Source: Entonaema liquescens
Taxonomy: Eukaryota > Ascomycota > Sordariomycetes > Xylariales > Xylariaceae
Length of the DNA stretch: 64,000 nucleotides
Direction of reading: 5' to 3'
Assembly (NCBI GenBank): GCA_902805475.1
Contig: CADCSX010000006.1
Coordinates: 310,001 to 374,000 of the forward strand
Positions within the stretch are counted from its first letter, which is position 1. Every line of letters begins with the position of its first letter. The position numbers and the translations under genes are program-made. Under the pieces are notes generated by a model. The model made no database searches and was not told the DNA's origin. It saw only the letters and a list, made by a program, of their open reading frames with translations. Below are positions 1-12,355 of this stretch, in pieces.

Positions 1-613
1 GCCTTCTTGCCTCAAATGCTCGTATGATGTAAGATCTTCCTTCAAGTGTACAGGTGATGGTATATACATTTTTGGTTGGGACATATTACCTATCGCGACC
101 TCATCCGGGGTACGTAGTAGATTACCTAGGCTGGGTAAGGTAGCTTTTGTTATTAAGGTGAGACATAGAGCTGAGACAATGCTGTATTTTCGACCTGGGC
201 TGCAACCTGACTTATCATGTAGCACTTAAGAGACATGGTCTGCATGCAACCTATGTGCTTGTATGCGCATATAGAAGGTCTCTATATTGGTCGGGAAGAT
301 CCTAGGCCGGGGTATCACTAGCTCTTAGCCTTGACTATAACACGAGGTATGGGATTTCGGCTCCTTGTCTGGGCGACTACTGCAGGTCTTAACGGGGTAA
401 AATGGGATTCGAGTTTAATCCAGTTTAGTTTCTACAGGGTCATAGTTACATATTAGGGAATGTGGGATACGGCTTGGAAATCAACGATCTGATTATTGGC
501 AGATCTCGCATGAGTCTTATATACGTGGTCTAGCTAGGGTTCCATTTTTGTACAACGATTTGCAACGGAGTATGCAATGGGTATCTATAGAAGTAGCCTA
601 GTCAAACTTTTGG
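1..613. other. gene-free left edge
   Basis: No convincing coding sequence is visible. The segment lies 3' of ALG7 and begins at the window border, so a promoter or 3' end of an outside gene may be included. A partial copy of the recurrent CCTAGG palindrome occurs near 125. Confidence 0.5.
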
Positions 614-2097
614 CTAAACAGCACTTCTGATATTTAGATTATCCTCCCTAAAGATGAGGAGGGCCAGCTTGTGTCTGACGAACAGGCCGAACAAACCTAG
701 TACTACTTGCATGGCTGTAAGCTCTTTAGCAAGTCTATCCTCACGCATTGGGCCTCGCCAAACCAGCCAGAGGTTTAGAATCGTGAGGTTGCTCGTCTCC
801 TCAATTAGACCCTGTTCGTCTTCTTTGAGACGCAATAACTTGAGCTGCGACAATAATCGCAGGGCCTTTTCAATGATAGGACGGGGCTGCTTGTCTTTCT
901 CCCACTTGGTCACACTTGGCTCTAGTAGGCCAGTCCGCGCGTTAAAGTGAGGCAGGCGGTGACGTGGGCACGGGATCAGTCCGAATAGCTGGGGTGTGCT
1001 GTAGACAAAATTGAAGATCTGGGGAACCAGCAACAGAATCAACGTCTTCGAAAAATGGCCTAGGATACTAACCACCACGAATACCATGCCAGCGAAGTAG
1101 CAGTACGTATCTCCACAGAAGACACGGGCAGGATACCAATTATGGATCAACAACGCGAAACTCACACCTAGGAAGGGTAGAAGGAAGTAGAGGGAGAACA
1201 AGTGTGAGTCGGTAGCCGGGTGAGGGTATGGAGTGAGTAGGTAGAGCGCATCATTGAATGCGAGAAGTAGCGCAATGACAATGCTCTGGCTGACCTCAAT
1301 GCCATTGATTCCGGCCAGAATGTTGATGCTGTTGGGACTGAAGATGGAAAAGGCTGACATGTATCCATAGTAGAGAATTCCAAGATCGAACAGCTCGCGG
1401 CCAACATATGGTTGGAGAAAGGTAGGGAGAACAATCGAAGTAACGCCGAAATCGATGAAGTAGATAACGAGAAGAGGGAGGGAGGCAAAGGCAGGGATGA
1501 AGAATTTATGCCGCCAGCGGATATCGAAAAGGTCGTCACCAATTCCAAGGAGAGTAATAGACTGAAGTGAGATGATGGCAGAGAGGTAAGAGGCTAGCTA
1601 TAGGAAGGGAAGGTCATGTTAGCTGGCTATCGTCAATTAAACTTGTCAGAACCCAATTCGCGTACCTTGCTATGAGGAAACTTGTGAAGCAACCTTCCCT
1701 GCTGAACAAACTCGACATTCTTCACGACATCACGGTTTCCACCACCACTAGTAGCGACCACGATGTCCTTATAGAATGGAAAAGGTATGAAGACGATGAT
1801 GATCAATAGGTAGACCACAGCGCATATGCCACCCATGCATTCCGGTATATAGTTGCTATTGTTCACCTTGGAAAGATCGCGACCTTTCAATCCAGCTTTA
1901 ACGAATGTCGGACCGAGCCATCGTATCATGGCATAGGAAGCAGCAAATGCGATACCACTCAGAGCTAGAGAAGCAACAAGAGGCTCCCCTTCACCGTCGA
2001 ATGCTCGTATGAGGACAGCGACGCAAACTAATGAGAGGCCAGAAAGGTACAGGGTCTCGGTATTGGAGAGTTGAGAGGATTGCGCGGCGGTCGGCAT
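614..2097 (-). CDS. alg7: UDP-GlcNAc:dolichyl-phosphate GlcNAc-1-phosphotransferase
   Basis: This is the first enzyme of the dolichol-linked N-glycan pathway in the ER membrane, transferring GlcNAc-1-P from UDP-GlcNAc to dolichyl phosphate; it is the family target of tunicamycin. Two exons: 2097-1666 and 1597-614, with a 68-bp GT..AG intron (1665-1598) in phase 0, giving 471 aa, normal for fungal ALG7. Visible family motifs are GIGDDLFDIRWRHK just after the splice site, ILAGINGIE, FCGDTYCYFAGM and PCPRHRLPHFNARTGLL. Many hydrophobic segments run through the protein. The ATG at 2097 is followed by a short polar leader before the first membrane span. It is transcribed divergently from the MFS gene at 3411, with 1.3 kb between them. 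The motifs and spacing leave little doubt about identity. Confidence 0.95.
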
Positions 2098-3410
2098 CTT
2101 TGCGACTTAGACATTACGGGGTGATATTGCTAAGTTAAAGAATCGGCGAGAGGAACCCCATTGTCCGACCTTTGGAGTTACCACATTAAAGTCGGATGGA
2201 GGCGGATGGAGTCGGATGGTAGTGGAAGGTGTGTCGTGGCCTTTTAAGTGGTGGTGTTCGCGAATAAGGCTGGACGATAAGATACCAAGTTGACTTTACC
2301 TATGTACTTAAAGGTAGCCTGATGTTGACTTCGGCGGATTCAAATTCAAAGAAGCCACATTAGCTCAGAAATACGAAGTACAGTACTTACTATGCACGTA
2401 CTGAAACTCACATGGGCCTTGCCGATTAGATTGGAGCCAATCACGCTTGCTATGCAATTAGTCTAAGAAAGCTTCAATTATGGGTCTTAACACGCCTACT
2501 GCAAGAACGACGCAGCATCACGGAAGCAGTTCCTATTGATTTATGTCATAACAACCTCATCTGGTCAACTTTACAGTTTGCTATCAACGCGGGGTACCCT
2601 TGTCACATGGTTTCACCCAGAATCCGGTCAGTCGGTAAAGTTTGGCTCAAATAAGGTTCACAAAGGTAGACCTCATTTGGTTTATGTACAAGATCAATTT
2701 AGAGCTAGTTATGGAGTCTTGTTTGTTCACATCTTCCTGTGACTTTGATTTTCCCTTATGTAATCTTCTCCTATTCCCTCTCCTTTTCGAATATGAGGCG
2801 TGATTAGCAATCGGTGAAATTTGGAATAGCATACAACACAACACAACACTACTTCTCAGCAAACTCAGTACATCATCATATCAATTCAATAGCTTCCGAA
2901 TATAGCTAACACGAGTTTCCTACCCCGTGATGCGTGTAAGTCAGTGGGTTAGCATCTCATGTGATACAGCTGATCTCTACCTTCAACTACGAACTCTATC
3001 CCATCATCTTGGAGCTTCGGAGTACAACATTAATCCTCACAAGCATACGATTGACTTCCTTACCGAAAGCAACAAGACGTAGCCCAGACGAGCGCATACA
3101 ATTTTAGGACCTTGCAGGTGTGCTGGTGCAATTCGGATAGGTAAACTAATCCGATGCCTACTGCAAGAACCGGTAACCAGACCTCGGGAATGGATATCAC
3201 CTGAAACGCCGTCCCGATTCCTCGCTGTGGGAAGTTTGGGGTTCCGAGAAGCTTTCGACTTAAACCCCAGACTGATGATCGGTAACCTAGTTATGTCTCA
3301 TGTTGACTGGATGGTTCTCATCTCGTGCCCTTTGATCTCTTATCTTAAGTCTGTCTCAGGACCAAAACTAAATTCTTAAGTAACGATGCGTCGTCTACTT
3401 ACTGACAATA
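2098..3410. promoter_or_regulatory. divergent intergenic region ALG7 / MFS transporter
   Basis: This 1.3-kb stretch separates two divergent start codons and should hold both promoters. Short open frames on both strands (for example 2536-2742 plus and 2647-2862 minus) show no recognisable domain and I treat them as chance. A purine-biased GGATGGAGGCGGATGGAG run lies near 2195-2215, about 100 bp upstream of ALG7. Confidence 0.5.
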
Positions 3411-5492
3411 ATGGTTTGGTTGAATTGGCTCGTTTCGCTCCCTATCCTCGTAACTTTCAATCATACCAGGTCAACTCTTGCCGTTATGGCCCAAGATACT
3501 GAGAATGGAGCAGAGAATAACGATGTTCCAACCGCAAAATCTGACGAGGAGAAGGAACCTGATCCAGAGGTACCAGAAAATGAAGGCAACCAAGGCAATG
3601 AACTGAAAGATAACGATCGTACCCCAGAACCAGATGAAAAGGAGGAAACTCACAACCCGGATGAAGTACAAGAAGATCCGCTGAAGCAGGAAAATGAAAC
3701 AGATGAGAGCAGCTGCACTTCGAAACAAGATGAAGACCAAGGAGACTCACAAAAGCTTGGGAATGGTACAGACAATAGTAGTCAGACGTCAAAAACAGAC
3801 GGAGAGAAGACGGATCTACCGACTAACGTAACGCGGCCAAAAAATCAAGTGCGCCCGTCCTTAGACGTAGTCCGCTTCTCTTTTGTCCTGGATCGAGATC
3901 AAATACGATCAATTTATTCTACTGGAAAGCTTGTACTCGATACAGATCAGATGCAGCAGGTTCGCTCTACCAGTGGATTAGCAAGAGAGGTGCCAAGAGG
4001 ACTCACGCAAGCCGACAACGAAGAGGGCCAAGAGGACTCATCTACTCCAAAAGAGGATGGGATCTCACCCATTGCTCTCCCCCTTTCTGACCTCGAAAAC
4101 TCCATCGTCGGATGGGAGTGTCAAGATGACCCGAAGATGCCCTTGAATTTCTCAGCAACTCGGAAGTGGGTGATAGTATGGGCGCTGGCAGCTATTACTT
4201 TCATGTCACCTTTCTCGTCATCTGTCCTAGCTCCTGCTATCGAGTATATTAACAAAGACTTTCATAACACTAACCCTACGAATGGACCGTTTCCAGTCAG
4301 CATCTACTTATTAGGCTATGCCACAGGACCGCTATTCCTGGCACCCCTTTCTGAGATCTTTGGTCGTGCTGGTGTGCTCACTTCAGCTAATATCTTCTTC
4401 TGCTTATGGCATATTGGATGTGCTTTATGCCCGACCCTCGGGTTGCTGATAGCTTTTCGATTCGCGGCTGGTATTGGAGGTAGTGGCTGCATGACACTCG
4501 GAGGCGCGATCATTGGTGACCTGTTTCCTATCGAGAAACGCGGTATGGCACTCTCTATCTGGGCGTTGGGTCCGCTGGTGGGACCAACTGTTGGTCCGCT
4601 CATAGGGGCTTTTATTGCCGGGTCTATCGGCTGGCGTTGGTCGTTTTGGATTGTGTTGATCCCGTCTGCTATCATTACTCTCATCTTAGCCATTTTCCTC
4701 CCCGAGACCAACCACAATGTCCTCTTGCAACGGAAGGTCAAACGTTTAAGTAAAGAGCTCAAACGAACCGACCTTAAGACCCGTTACGATGCTGATAGAC
4801 CGGGGAAGGTATCTCAACTGGCCATCTTGAGAACTGGTATGCTGCGGCCGCTGAAAATGCTTATATTTGCCCCTATGATTTTCATCCAGTCGTTGTATGT
4901 GTCCTTCATCTACGGATCCGTTTACTTGATGTATAACTCCATCCCTCCAACTTTCGAGACGCGTTACGGATGGGGTACTGGTGTCTCTGGTTTGGTTTTC
5001 ATCTCTATTGGCGTTGGCTATATGGTTGGTCTGTGGGCTTTCTCGATGTTGTCAGACAGAACCGTCGTGCGTCTGACGAAAGCTAGCGGCGGTATATTCA
5101 AGCCGGAGTTTCGTCTGACCATTATGATTTGGTACTCCTTCCTCTGCCCGCTCGCTTTCTTCTGGTATGGATGGTCAGCACAAATGAAGACACACTGGAT
5201 CGTGCCAATATTGGGTCTATTTCCTCTCGGATTTGGGGTGATCGGCGTCTTCATGCCTACCCAAGCTTACATCATCGACGCTTATCCTACGTACGCTGCG
5301 TCGGGGATAGCTGCCTTCACTGTCTTGCGTAGTGTTATTGCTGCTTTTCTCCCTCTATGCGGACCTGTTCTATTTGATAATCTGGGGGTAGGTTGGGGAA
5401 GCTCCGTGCTCGGCTTCGTTGGCGTGGTTATGATCCCTATCCCCATCGTGATCTTCAAATTTGGCGCAAAGCTCAGAGAGAAATACCCCTGA
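3411..5492 (+). CDS. MFS transporter, DHA1 (multidrug/polyamine) type
   Basis: Single-exon gene of 693 aa. The 12-TM major facilitator core starts near residue 250, after a long acidic, Gln/Asp/Glu/Asn-rich cytoplasmic N-terminus (residues 27-225). Family hallmarks include the segment before TM1 (GWECQDDPKMPLNFS), the loop 2-3 motif (FLAPLSEIFGRAGVL), the antiporter-type GPLVGPTVGPLIG stretch in TM5 and WRWSFW after it, followed by PETNHNVLL. It is probably a plasma-membrane proton-coupled drug or polyamine exporter; the substrate cannot be read from sequence. The first ATG adds a short hydrophobic leader (MVWLNWLVSLPILVTF) unusual for this family, so Met26 at 3486 (GTTATGG context) is a serious alternative start. 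The unusually long acidic N-tail is the odd feature. Confidence 0.9.
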   Translation: MVWLNWLVSLPILVTFNHTRSTLAVMAQDTENGAENNDVPTAKSDEEKEPDPEVPENEGNQGNELKDNDRTPEPDEKEETHNPDEVQEDPLKQENETDESSCTSKQDEDQGDSQKLGNGTDNSSQTSKTDGEKTDLPTNVTRPKNQVRPSLDVVRFSFVLDRDQIRSIYSTGKLVLDTDQMQQVRSTSGLAREVPRGLTQADNEEGQEDSSTPKEDGISPIALPLSDLENSIVGWECQDDPKMPLNFSATRKWVIVWALAAITFMSPFSSSVLAPAIEYINKDFHNTNPTNGPFPVSIYLLGYATGPLFLAPLSEIFGRAGVLTSANIFFCLWHIGCALCPTLGLLIAFRFAAGIGGSGCMTLGGAIIGDLFPIEKRGMALSIWALGPLVGPTVGPLIGAFIAGSIGWRWSFWIVLIPSAIITLILAIFLPETNHNVLLQRKVKRLSKELKRTDLKTRYDADRPGKVSQLAILRTGMLRPLKMLIFAPMIFIQSLYVSFIYGSVYLMYNSIPPTFETRYGWGTGVSGLVFISIGVGYMVGLWAFSMLSDRTVVRLTKASGGIFKPEFRLTIMIWYSFLCPLAFFWYGWSAQMKTHWIVPILGLFPLGFGVIGVFMPTQAYIIDAYPTYAASGIAAFTVLRSVIAAFLPLCGPVLFDNLGVGWGSSVLGFVGVVMIPIPIVIFKFGAKLREKYP

Positions 5493-5838
5493 GGCTGTAA
5501 GACGTCTCCTTTCTAAGTACACACATGGGTGATCTCTGCGGTATGCGGTAAGTATATCTACCAAGCGCGGGGAAAAAGAAAAGAAAATACGAGGAGGGAA
5601 AAGAAACTGATTATGTTGTACCATGTCTCGAGTGCTAATTTTTAAACACTTAAGATTTGATCTAGTATGGATGTTTATGTTACCCCCTGGTGTCTTGATT
5701 AAATGTATATATATTTCTTTTATATCTAATGTCAAGTCCTCATTCTTTTTTGTCCATTTCGCATTAATCTATATACCAACCGTAATCTTTAGTTCTATCG
5801 CATTAAGGAATTGGATTCGGTATATTTCAAACTACTAA
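5493..5838. other. convergent 3' region
   Basis: These 346 bp lie between two convergent stop codons. The sequence is A/T-rich with purine runs and probably contains both polyadenylation regions. No gene is seen. Confidence 0.5.
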
Positions 5839-7678
5839 CTAACCGATAGTACCGTAGCTTGCTTCTTCCGCTTCCCTCTCCTCCCGGATCAAATGCAGCC
5901 GCTCTTGTACCATCCCAGCAGCCTGAGTTTGCTGCAACTTCCGCCTGAAGGACCGGCCCTGAATGACGACGTAAGCAGTCAGCGCGGCAGCGAGGATAGT
6001 GCCACCTGCCGCCATGGCGGCGTTGATTGGCGTTGGATTTCCTTCTAGCGGACCGTGCGTCAGCGCGTCAAGTCCTGATTGTACGAAGTTAACCAGACCC
6101 GACAAGCAAGTAATGGTACCGTAAATGCGCCCAAAGGTTGCGAAGCCAAAGATTTTGGTGGCAAAGTCGCTGACCGCACTGTAATACAATGGCCGGAATA
6201 AGACGAAGGCTACTACTGTCGCGTACCCGGCCCATAATTGGGGAAGACAGTTAAGCACGCCGATCACTACGATGAAGAAAGTAAGTACGGCCGATGCTGC
6301 TGCTACGCTCAAGTTGTTGAGTAGGAGCCCGATGAACGGCGTTGCGAAGACACCGCCTACGGGCAACGCTACGTCAAAGAAGTGGTTGACGTCTTCGGCG
6401 AGCCGTTCTGATCCTAGGAGGTATCGATATTGACTGCGAATCGTAGCGATGAAGTAGTTCATACGCAGCATTTGTAATATCGTGAGTAGGAGTAGTAATA
6501 TGAACCACGTCGTCATCATTTGTCGGTGCGCCGGTAGGCCGTGCAGAATTCCCCATATGCCACTGGCCGCCTGCCGCTCCTCCTCAGCCTGCACGCGGTC
6601 CTCACGCTCCGTCTCGTCGCCTACCAACTCCTCAATTTGTTCGAGCTTGGAAAGACGCCTCTCAGTACGGGCACTACGAACGCGTCGGATCTCATTAGGG
6701 CTTTCGAGTTCATCATCCGAGTCGTGCACGTCCCGCGTCGCGTCCTGCGCTTTTCAATCTTTCGCTCGAGCTCGGGCGTGCTGTGGTACGCGTGCGGGGG
6801 CATAAGCGCGAACTCGCCGAGGAGCAATAGCACGCCTACGACGGTGTATCCGAAGAAGAAGCGCGCGGGCGCAAAGGTGCGGTTCGACGCCTCCCATGCT
6901 AACCGGTAGAATAGGAATATGGCAGCCGAGCCGTCGAACGCACCGGTCACAAGCGCGACGATAATACCCGAGTACCGGGGGAACGCATTGGCGAGCTGGA
7001 AGCTAGGTACGAAGATGAACGTCCCGCCTAGACTGAGTAGGATGTTGGCTATTAGGTATCCGTCGAACTCGGGGATCTGGAAGGCGAGTCCCATCAACAC
7101 GCACCCGGCGATCATAAATAAGCCGGAGATTATGTAGCACAAGCGACGCCCGTAGCGATCGAGGACCCATCCCGCGACAAGCGACGAGGCGTTGGTTGTT
7201 ATGGAGGCGACGATGAAGAAGAGATTCAGACGCATGTCCTGCGCGGCGCAGGGAACCTTCTCGCTGCCATCGCTAGTGCCACTATCATTGCGGTCGTCCG
7301 GAGGGCAGAGGTCCCCGTATACACCCTCTTCGATTAATACGGGTTTGAGCGATGCGAAGCCATATACGATGCCGGCGGCGAACCAGCATGCTACGATGGC
7401 AAATCCGACTTGGGCTGGAGAGGTCGGTTAGCTTGTATTCAGTACCTAGGTAATACGAGACCGAGCTTCTTACCTGCTCTTTTTGCAGCCGAGACCTTAT
7501 AAGCGGCAGCATTATGTAAGGTGGTGTCGTGAGAGACAGTTGGGGCAGGGTTGTCTCTGTGGCCGAAGGCGTCGTAACTCAAAGTGCGCCATAGGACCTC
7601 TTCTTCTCCGTGTTCTTCGTTTTCTGGGGGCACGCGGTCGATACCCTCGTTTGCGGTGACATGCTGGGCGAGCGACAT
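5839..7678 (-). CDS. SLC43/LAT3-FMP42-like MFS transporter, with a one-base frameshift
   Basis: A 12-TM major facilitator protein of the FMP42/LAT3 (SLC43-like, amino-acid transporter related) group. Exon 1 is 7678-7474, the intron 7473-7415, exon 2 7414-5839. The first half contains TM1 (VGFAIVACWFAAGIVYGFASLKPVL), a Cys-containing extracellular loop and the loop motif SLVAGWVLDRYGRRLCY. The reading frame breaks at the A-run on the minus strand (T-run 6751-6754): upstream frame ends ELERKIEK, downstream frame resumes AQDATRDVHDSDDELESPNEIRR. One extra A would join both into one protein with a typical acidic/basic central loop followed by TM7-12. Either a sequencing or assembly error in a homopolymer or a recent inactivating mutation; the rest of both halves looks intact, so I favour the first. 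Substrate unknown. Confidence 0.8.
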
Positions 7679-9138
7679 CGCATCGGGGGGTTTACCGAGC
7701 TCTCTGATAGGTACCGCGGGGGGGCTAAAGCTATAATAGGTCCAATATTACTACACCTCTTACACTACTTTAAGACTCGCGATCAAAATAGCGGCAGAGC
7801 TACAACTTCCCGCTTCAGATTATAGACTTGTCCCAGACACCAATCCCACGCTCTGAAGAGCTAACGTAGGTATTTCTTTGAAATGTTCACGGCATATTTG
7901 GTTTTGAAGCAGCGGTCACCGTCTATTCTAGAATCACGACGAATGTATGCGATGATGCTGGAGTGTTGACGTCAGGGGATCCACGTGGGTTGCCGGCATT
8001 GTATAACCCCTGTAACCCATACAGCTATACTGCAGCTATATGAATATGGTTAGATGTAGATGTATACATGACTAATTTTAGATAATAAATACCTCTTTAG
8101 GTGTAGCTCTTGATCGGAAGGGGTGTGCCATGGTATACATATTCATACTGACCTATTGCCAAAAAGGTGATAGTTTCACAACCGGGATAACAATATCAAA
8201 ACAGACCATTGGCTGCCGAATCTTAAATTGTGTCGGGGTTTTTCGACTTGTCTTTCACTTCTGACATCGGCTATTTACTTGGTAATAGTACCTAGGTAGG
8301 TAGTCATAAAAGTTTACATAGTTTAATGGAGATCGACGAGGTAGGTAATCTATCCGTTGGAAATACCACGCTCAAGAGAACTACGTAGGAAATTCTAACG
8401 GCTCAACTAATGAGGAAGGAGCTTTTCCTGTTCCTATTCTCGTGAAGCGTCAGACGCCGATTTACCCGTTGTATAAACATGACAGGGGCTGAAGTAGCAC
8501 GATCACGCGCAGATATGGGGATATGTTTGCGTGCGCGGAGTCCCGTCCTCGCCAATCATGAGGATAGTGTTCTTGGGCGAATTCTACGGGATGGTGTGTA
8601 TGTGCGACGGACGTCGCTTCGGCGTGCGTGAGCATCTTAGCCCGACTGGTCGGGCTCTCGTGAAGTGGCCACTGTTTATAAGCGGGATAGAGTATTATCT
8701 GGCGGCTGCGTCCCCTCGTCTTATGTCTTTTCCACGGAGATGTGGGATATCTAGTCACACTTACTGTGATGGACAACCGAGATGATAAGGGGGCCCAGCA
8801 AAGTCCACGATGTTTGTCCTTGTTGTCGTGTGTTCTCGTATAGTGTAGTGTTGTATGAATAATTTCCTTCTTAGCGTATCTATATCGGCATTGAGGTTCG
8901 ACGAACACGATGACGATAGCCCGGTAGGCGAGCTCTATTCTTACGGCCGGGATGGCGATGGCGCGCACCTGATATGAACCTCTTACGTAGACGTAGATGC
9001 CGATCGTCTGCTAATAAGTTTATTATACTCGGGGTCCAATCTACTTAAAGTCTCCCGAAGGGTAGAAGTAGGATACCTCAAATGGGGAGCAGACTTGATA
9101 ATATATTCTCATCTATCTTTAGTTGATATTATCGAACC
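7679..9138. other. intergenic region, no supported gene
   Basis: These 1.46 kb lie between two divergent genes. A 168-codon open frame on the minus strand (8462-8968) is rich in His, Arg and Tyr, has no domain or splice support and looks like chance. An exact TACCTAGGTA palindrome lies at 8289-8298. The rest is unremarkable. Confidence 0.5.
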
Positions 9139-10496
9139 ATGAACGGACCGATAGAGCAAGATGTGCCGAACAATGGGCCGGAGGTGAACTGCGCTATATG
9201 GGTTTTCGCAGCTCTCGCTACAGTCTTCCTCAGCCTTCGAGTGGCGTGTAAATGCAAGTGGAACACCCAACTCTGGTACGATGATTGGCTCCTAATAGCG
9301 TCCTGGGTGAGTTTGCCATTGGTTGGCCTTGCGCTGTTTTGTCACCAAGCTTACACCTTATATCTTCTCAGATCCTCCTAATCGTCTCATGTATCATAGT
9401 GAGCGGTAACATAGCTGTTGGTTTCGGGAAGCACAACAAGGACATTGATCCGGCTGAGCTGGGCGGTCTCGGTATGCGGAGTATCGTAGTGGGTTCCTTG
9501 TGCACCTTGAGCGCGGCATGGAGTAAGACCTCGTTCGCAGTATCCCTGCTTCGTATTGCGACGCCGCGACTATGCATTCTCATTTGGTTCCTTACCATCT
9601 CCATGAACATATTTATGTACATCAGCATTGCTCTCAGTTGGGATTCGTGCCAACCGGTGGCTAAGTGGTGGAATCCGTCTCTAGAAGGGGAGTGTTGGCC
9701 GGCGGAAATAGTTCTGCCCATTGGTATATTTTTCTCTGGTATGTCCTCTTCCTTACATCGCTCCTCCTCCCAGGATCGTTAAGAAATCATACCTAAGTTT
9801 GGGTAGGGCAGCTTGATTGATGTCTGAATGTGGTTCTCTAGCGTACTCGGGGTTCATGGATCTTATTCTCGCTCTCCTCCCGTGGGTAATTATAAGAAAA
9901 CTTCGAATGAATCTAAAAGAAAAGATTGGTATCGCCGTTGCCATGGGTATGGGAGTCTTGTAAGTGTCTAGGTTGTCTTAGGTCTAAAGACCTTATAATC
10001 CAGAAGAAACTAGAACACATGCTTACCATTGATAGCGCCGGCGCCACTGCGATTGTTAAGAGTGCTAGTCTACCTGTCCTTAATGAGGATGATTTCAACT
10101 GTATGTATATTCTGGTAGACTTCTTAACCCGATAAGTATTGGCGAGACTAACCTAACCACAAATATTTCCCAGACCTCGGCGTCGATTTGGTAACTCGCA
10201 GCGTGGCAGAGATTGCTACCACTATAATAGCTGCGTCAATTCCCGTACTACGTACACTAGTTTGCGATCTGGCCTGCTTAACTGGTAGCACCAGTAGCGG
10301 TAGAGGTAGGGGTAATAGAGGTTACCACCAACCCACCTCAGATGAGGAAGGAATTATATATAACAGGGTTTGCACGCCCGGGGTGGTACGTGAGGTTGCC
10401 GGAAAATTTACTGATACGACTGATCAGGTGGAACTGGAGGCTGGACAGGGGTTGTCCGATCACCTCGATAATAATGAAGCCGCTTCTGGTAACTAA
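9139..10496 (+). CDS. Pth11-like / fungal rhodopsin-domain integral membrane protein
   Basis: Five exons: 9139-9306, 9372-9738, 9842-9959, 10036-10100 and 10174-10496, all with GT..AG introns and consistent phases, giving 346 aa. The family signature of the fungal seven-TM rhodopsin domain is clear: the N-terminal LRVACKCKWNTQLWYDDWLLIASW, the central AAWSKTSFAVSLLRIA, WDSCQPVAKWWNPSLEGECWP, and FSAYSGFMDLILALLPW in TM5-6, followed by VAEIATTIIAASIPVLR. A hydrophilic Gly/Asp-rich cytoplasmic tail ends the protein. These proteins are GPCR-like surface receptors, with Pth11 of Magnaporthe as the named member; no CFEM domain is present here. Ligand unknown. Each exon is too short to stand out alone, so the gene is easily fragmented by annotation. 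Confidence 0.88.
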
Positions 10497-10904
10497 GGAG
10501 TGGCTGTAACACTTCCATAGGGATTGATGGGATCCAAGACCGACATAATGATAAAACTGATGAAAGGAGACGCCGGAGAAGATGAACGAAGACGACGAAA
10601 ATACCTAACACTTCCGGTGGGTTGCGAGTATATAAGCGCTGGGTGCGACGAGTTCTTGGATATGGTCGGATAGTAACAACTCGTACTTTGAGATATCTAC
10701 AAGAAGCAGTGTAAACACATTTGCTCTTTGCGCCACGGGTAAAGGAGTAAAACGCCGAAGCCTTATATTTGACTCAGGAGTGGAAGGTCCTCATTACCAC
10801 GCGACCTTGAGGTGTTCTATGTATATAGGTAATTTACTTATATCGGCTTGCTAAGTGACGTGGGTATCATATCATCGAGCTCGGGTGTCTCGAATGTAGG
10901 CGCT
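10497..10904. other. convergent intergenic region
   Basis: These 408 bp lie between the receptor stop codon and the SEH1 stop codon. No open frame with recognisable content is present; it should contain two 3' ends. Confidence 0.5.
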
Positions 10905-12277
10905 TCAACCCATATGTATGGGCGGGGCAGTCATCCTGGCTTTCATCATGCCTAACTCCGAACTCTTTGCCCAAGACCCATCGGGAAGTTGTCGGTAGCA
11001 AATCAGCCTGCCTTCATCTCCGACGCTCCCTAGAATTTGGCCATCGTCGTCAAAATCGACTCTCCAGACGGGGGACCGATGAGCGCTGAGCTTAGACAGC
11101 AGCTTAACGGTGTGGTGAACTTGTCCGGGTAAGTCAGTAGAGGTTCTTTCTCCATGAGTCCCGGACTTGTCGATCTCGGCTCTTATACCGGAAGGAACCT
11201 GAGAGGTTCTACGGAGATGACTATTTTTGGATGCGAGATTTTCGTCGGCTTTTGTATGACCTAGGATATCCGCTAGAGCCCAGGACTTGCCATCGTCCTG
11301 TGAGAAGGGAGTATCAATCCGAAACACCCGCACAAAGCCGTCCTGGCATGCTGTAGCAATCATGTCGTAGCCTCTATAGTTTCCGGGAGCCCAGGAAACA
11401 TCCCGGACTAAATGATTATGGTCTTCGATTTCGATGGCTAGATAGAACTGTCTCTGTCTCGTCGCAGCACCAAAGGAACTAGTAACGGTGTCACGAGTTC
11501 TAAAGACTTTTACTGTGGTCAAGCCCGAGACGACCAGGCTTAATGCATCCATCGGCACACCAGCTCTAAGCGCATTGTAGCAGGGCTCAGGATTCGGGTC
11601 AAAGCGGACCTTGAAACATGTCTCCTCGCCACGATTGGGCTTCGTGCAAGTTTGAAAGTCATCAAACTTTGCATAGTCGTTTAAGGCCTCTGGCTCCTCG
11701 CCCTCGTATACTGTGAGATGACCATCCGAGGCAAGGAGGGCAACATATGTAGACCGGGTTACGTCGTCATGTTTGACGGAAAAGGACCTATAGGGATACC
11801 GACCGGACCTTAGCTCAGAAACAGTCTTGCCGTTCCCGTCTCTAGCACTAAAACGTCTTCCCGGAGCAGCTGAGGGGTCTTCGGCCCATAGTCTGAAACG
11901 ACCCTCAATACCAAGGGATGCTAGTAAGTTGGGATATATCGTGGGTGGTAGCCATTGAAGCTGAATGGATTGTTAGATGAATATTCTCGGACTGCTGCGC
12001 AGTTATGCTATCCTGCGCTGTCAATTACACGGAAATCATAGTAACGAACCTCTAATATCTCGCCCGCATGAGCTTTCCAATTATCGCATAATCGCCAGAT
12101 ACCGTCTTGGTGTCGATTGAAGACACGAATCTTCCCATCTACACTACCCGTAGCGCATCTGTCGCCGTACACATTAAAAGCGATTGCTTGGACCAAATCC
12201 TTATGGCCATGCTGCACGATATCAAAAGAAGGGCTATTCTCAGCTGCGTTATCCTCTCCAATTGGCGAAGGTCCCAT
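10905..12277 (-). CDS. seh1: nucleoporin SEH1 (WD40 repeat protein)
   Basis: SEH1 is a beta-propeller subunit of the nuclear-pore Y complex and of the SEA/GATOR2 complex at the vacuole. Exon 1 is 12277-12050, the intron 12049-11961 (donor GTTCGT, unusual at +3/+4), exon 2 11960-10905, giving 427 aa. Characteristic sequences are VQHGHKDLVQAIAFNVYGDRCATGS, then KIRVFNR, WKAHAGEILE, LQWLPPTIYPNLLASLGIEG, FRLWAEDPS, DVSWAPG and the last blades AHRSPVWRVDFDDDG. I chose the ATG at 12277 because homology starts right after it. The frame stays open to an ATG at 12472, but this extension encodes a KVTT repeat from a 12-bp satellite and is probably 5' UTR. Identity is secure, the start less so. Confidence 0.9.
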
Positions 12278-12355
12278 TATCACGTCTGTGACGCTATTAT
12301 CATTGCGTATCCAACAGCTTGAGTTGTAGAGCACGTGGTCGTTGTCTATTGTTGG

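Noticed and set aside
8462..8968. 168-codon open frame on the minus strand
   Set aside because: Composition (many His, Arg, Tyr), no domain, no splice or conservation hint; position between two promoters.
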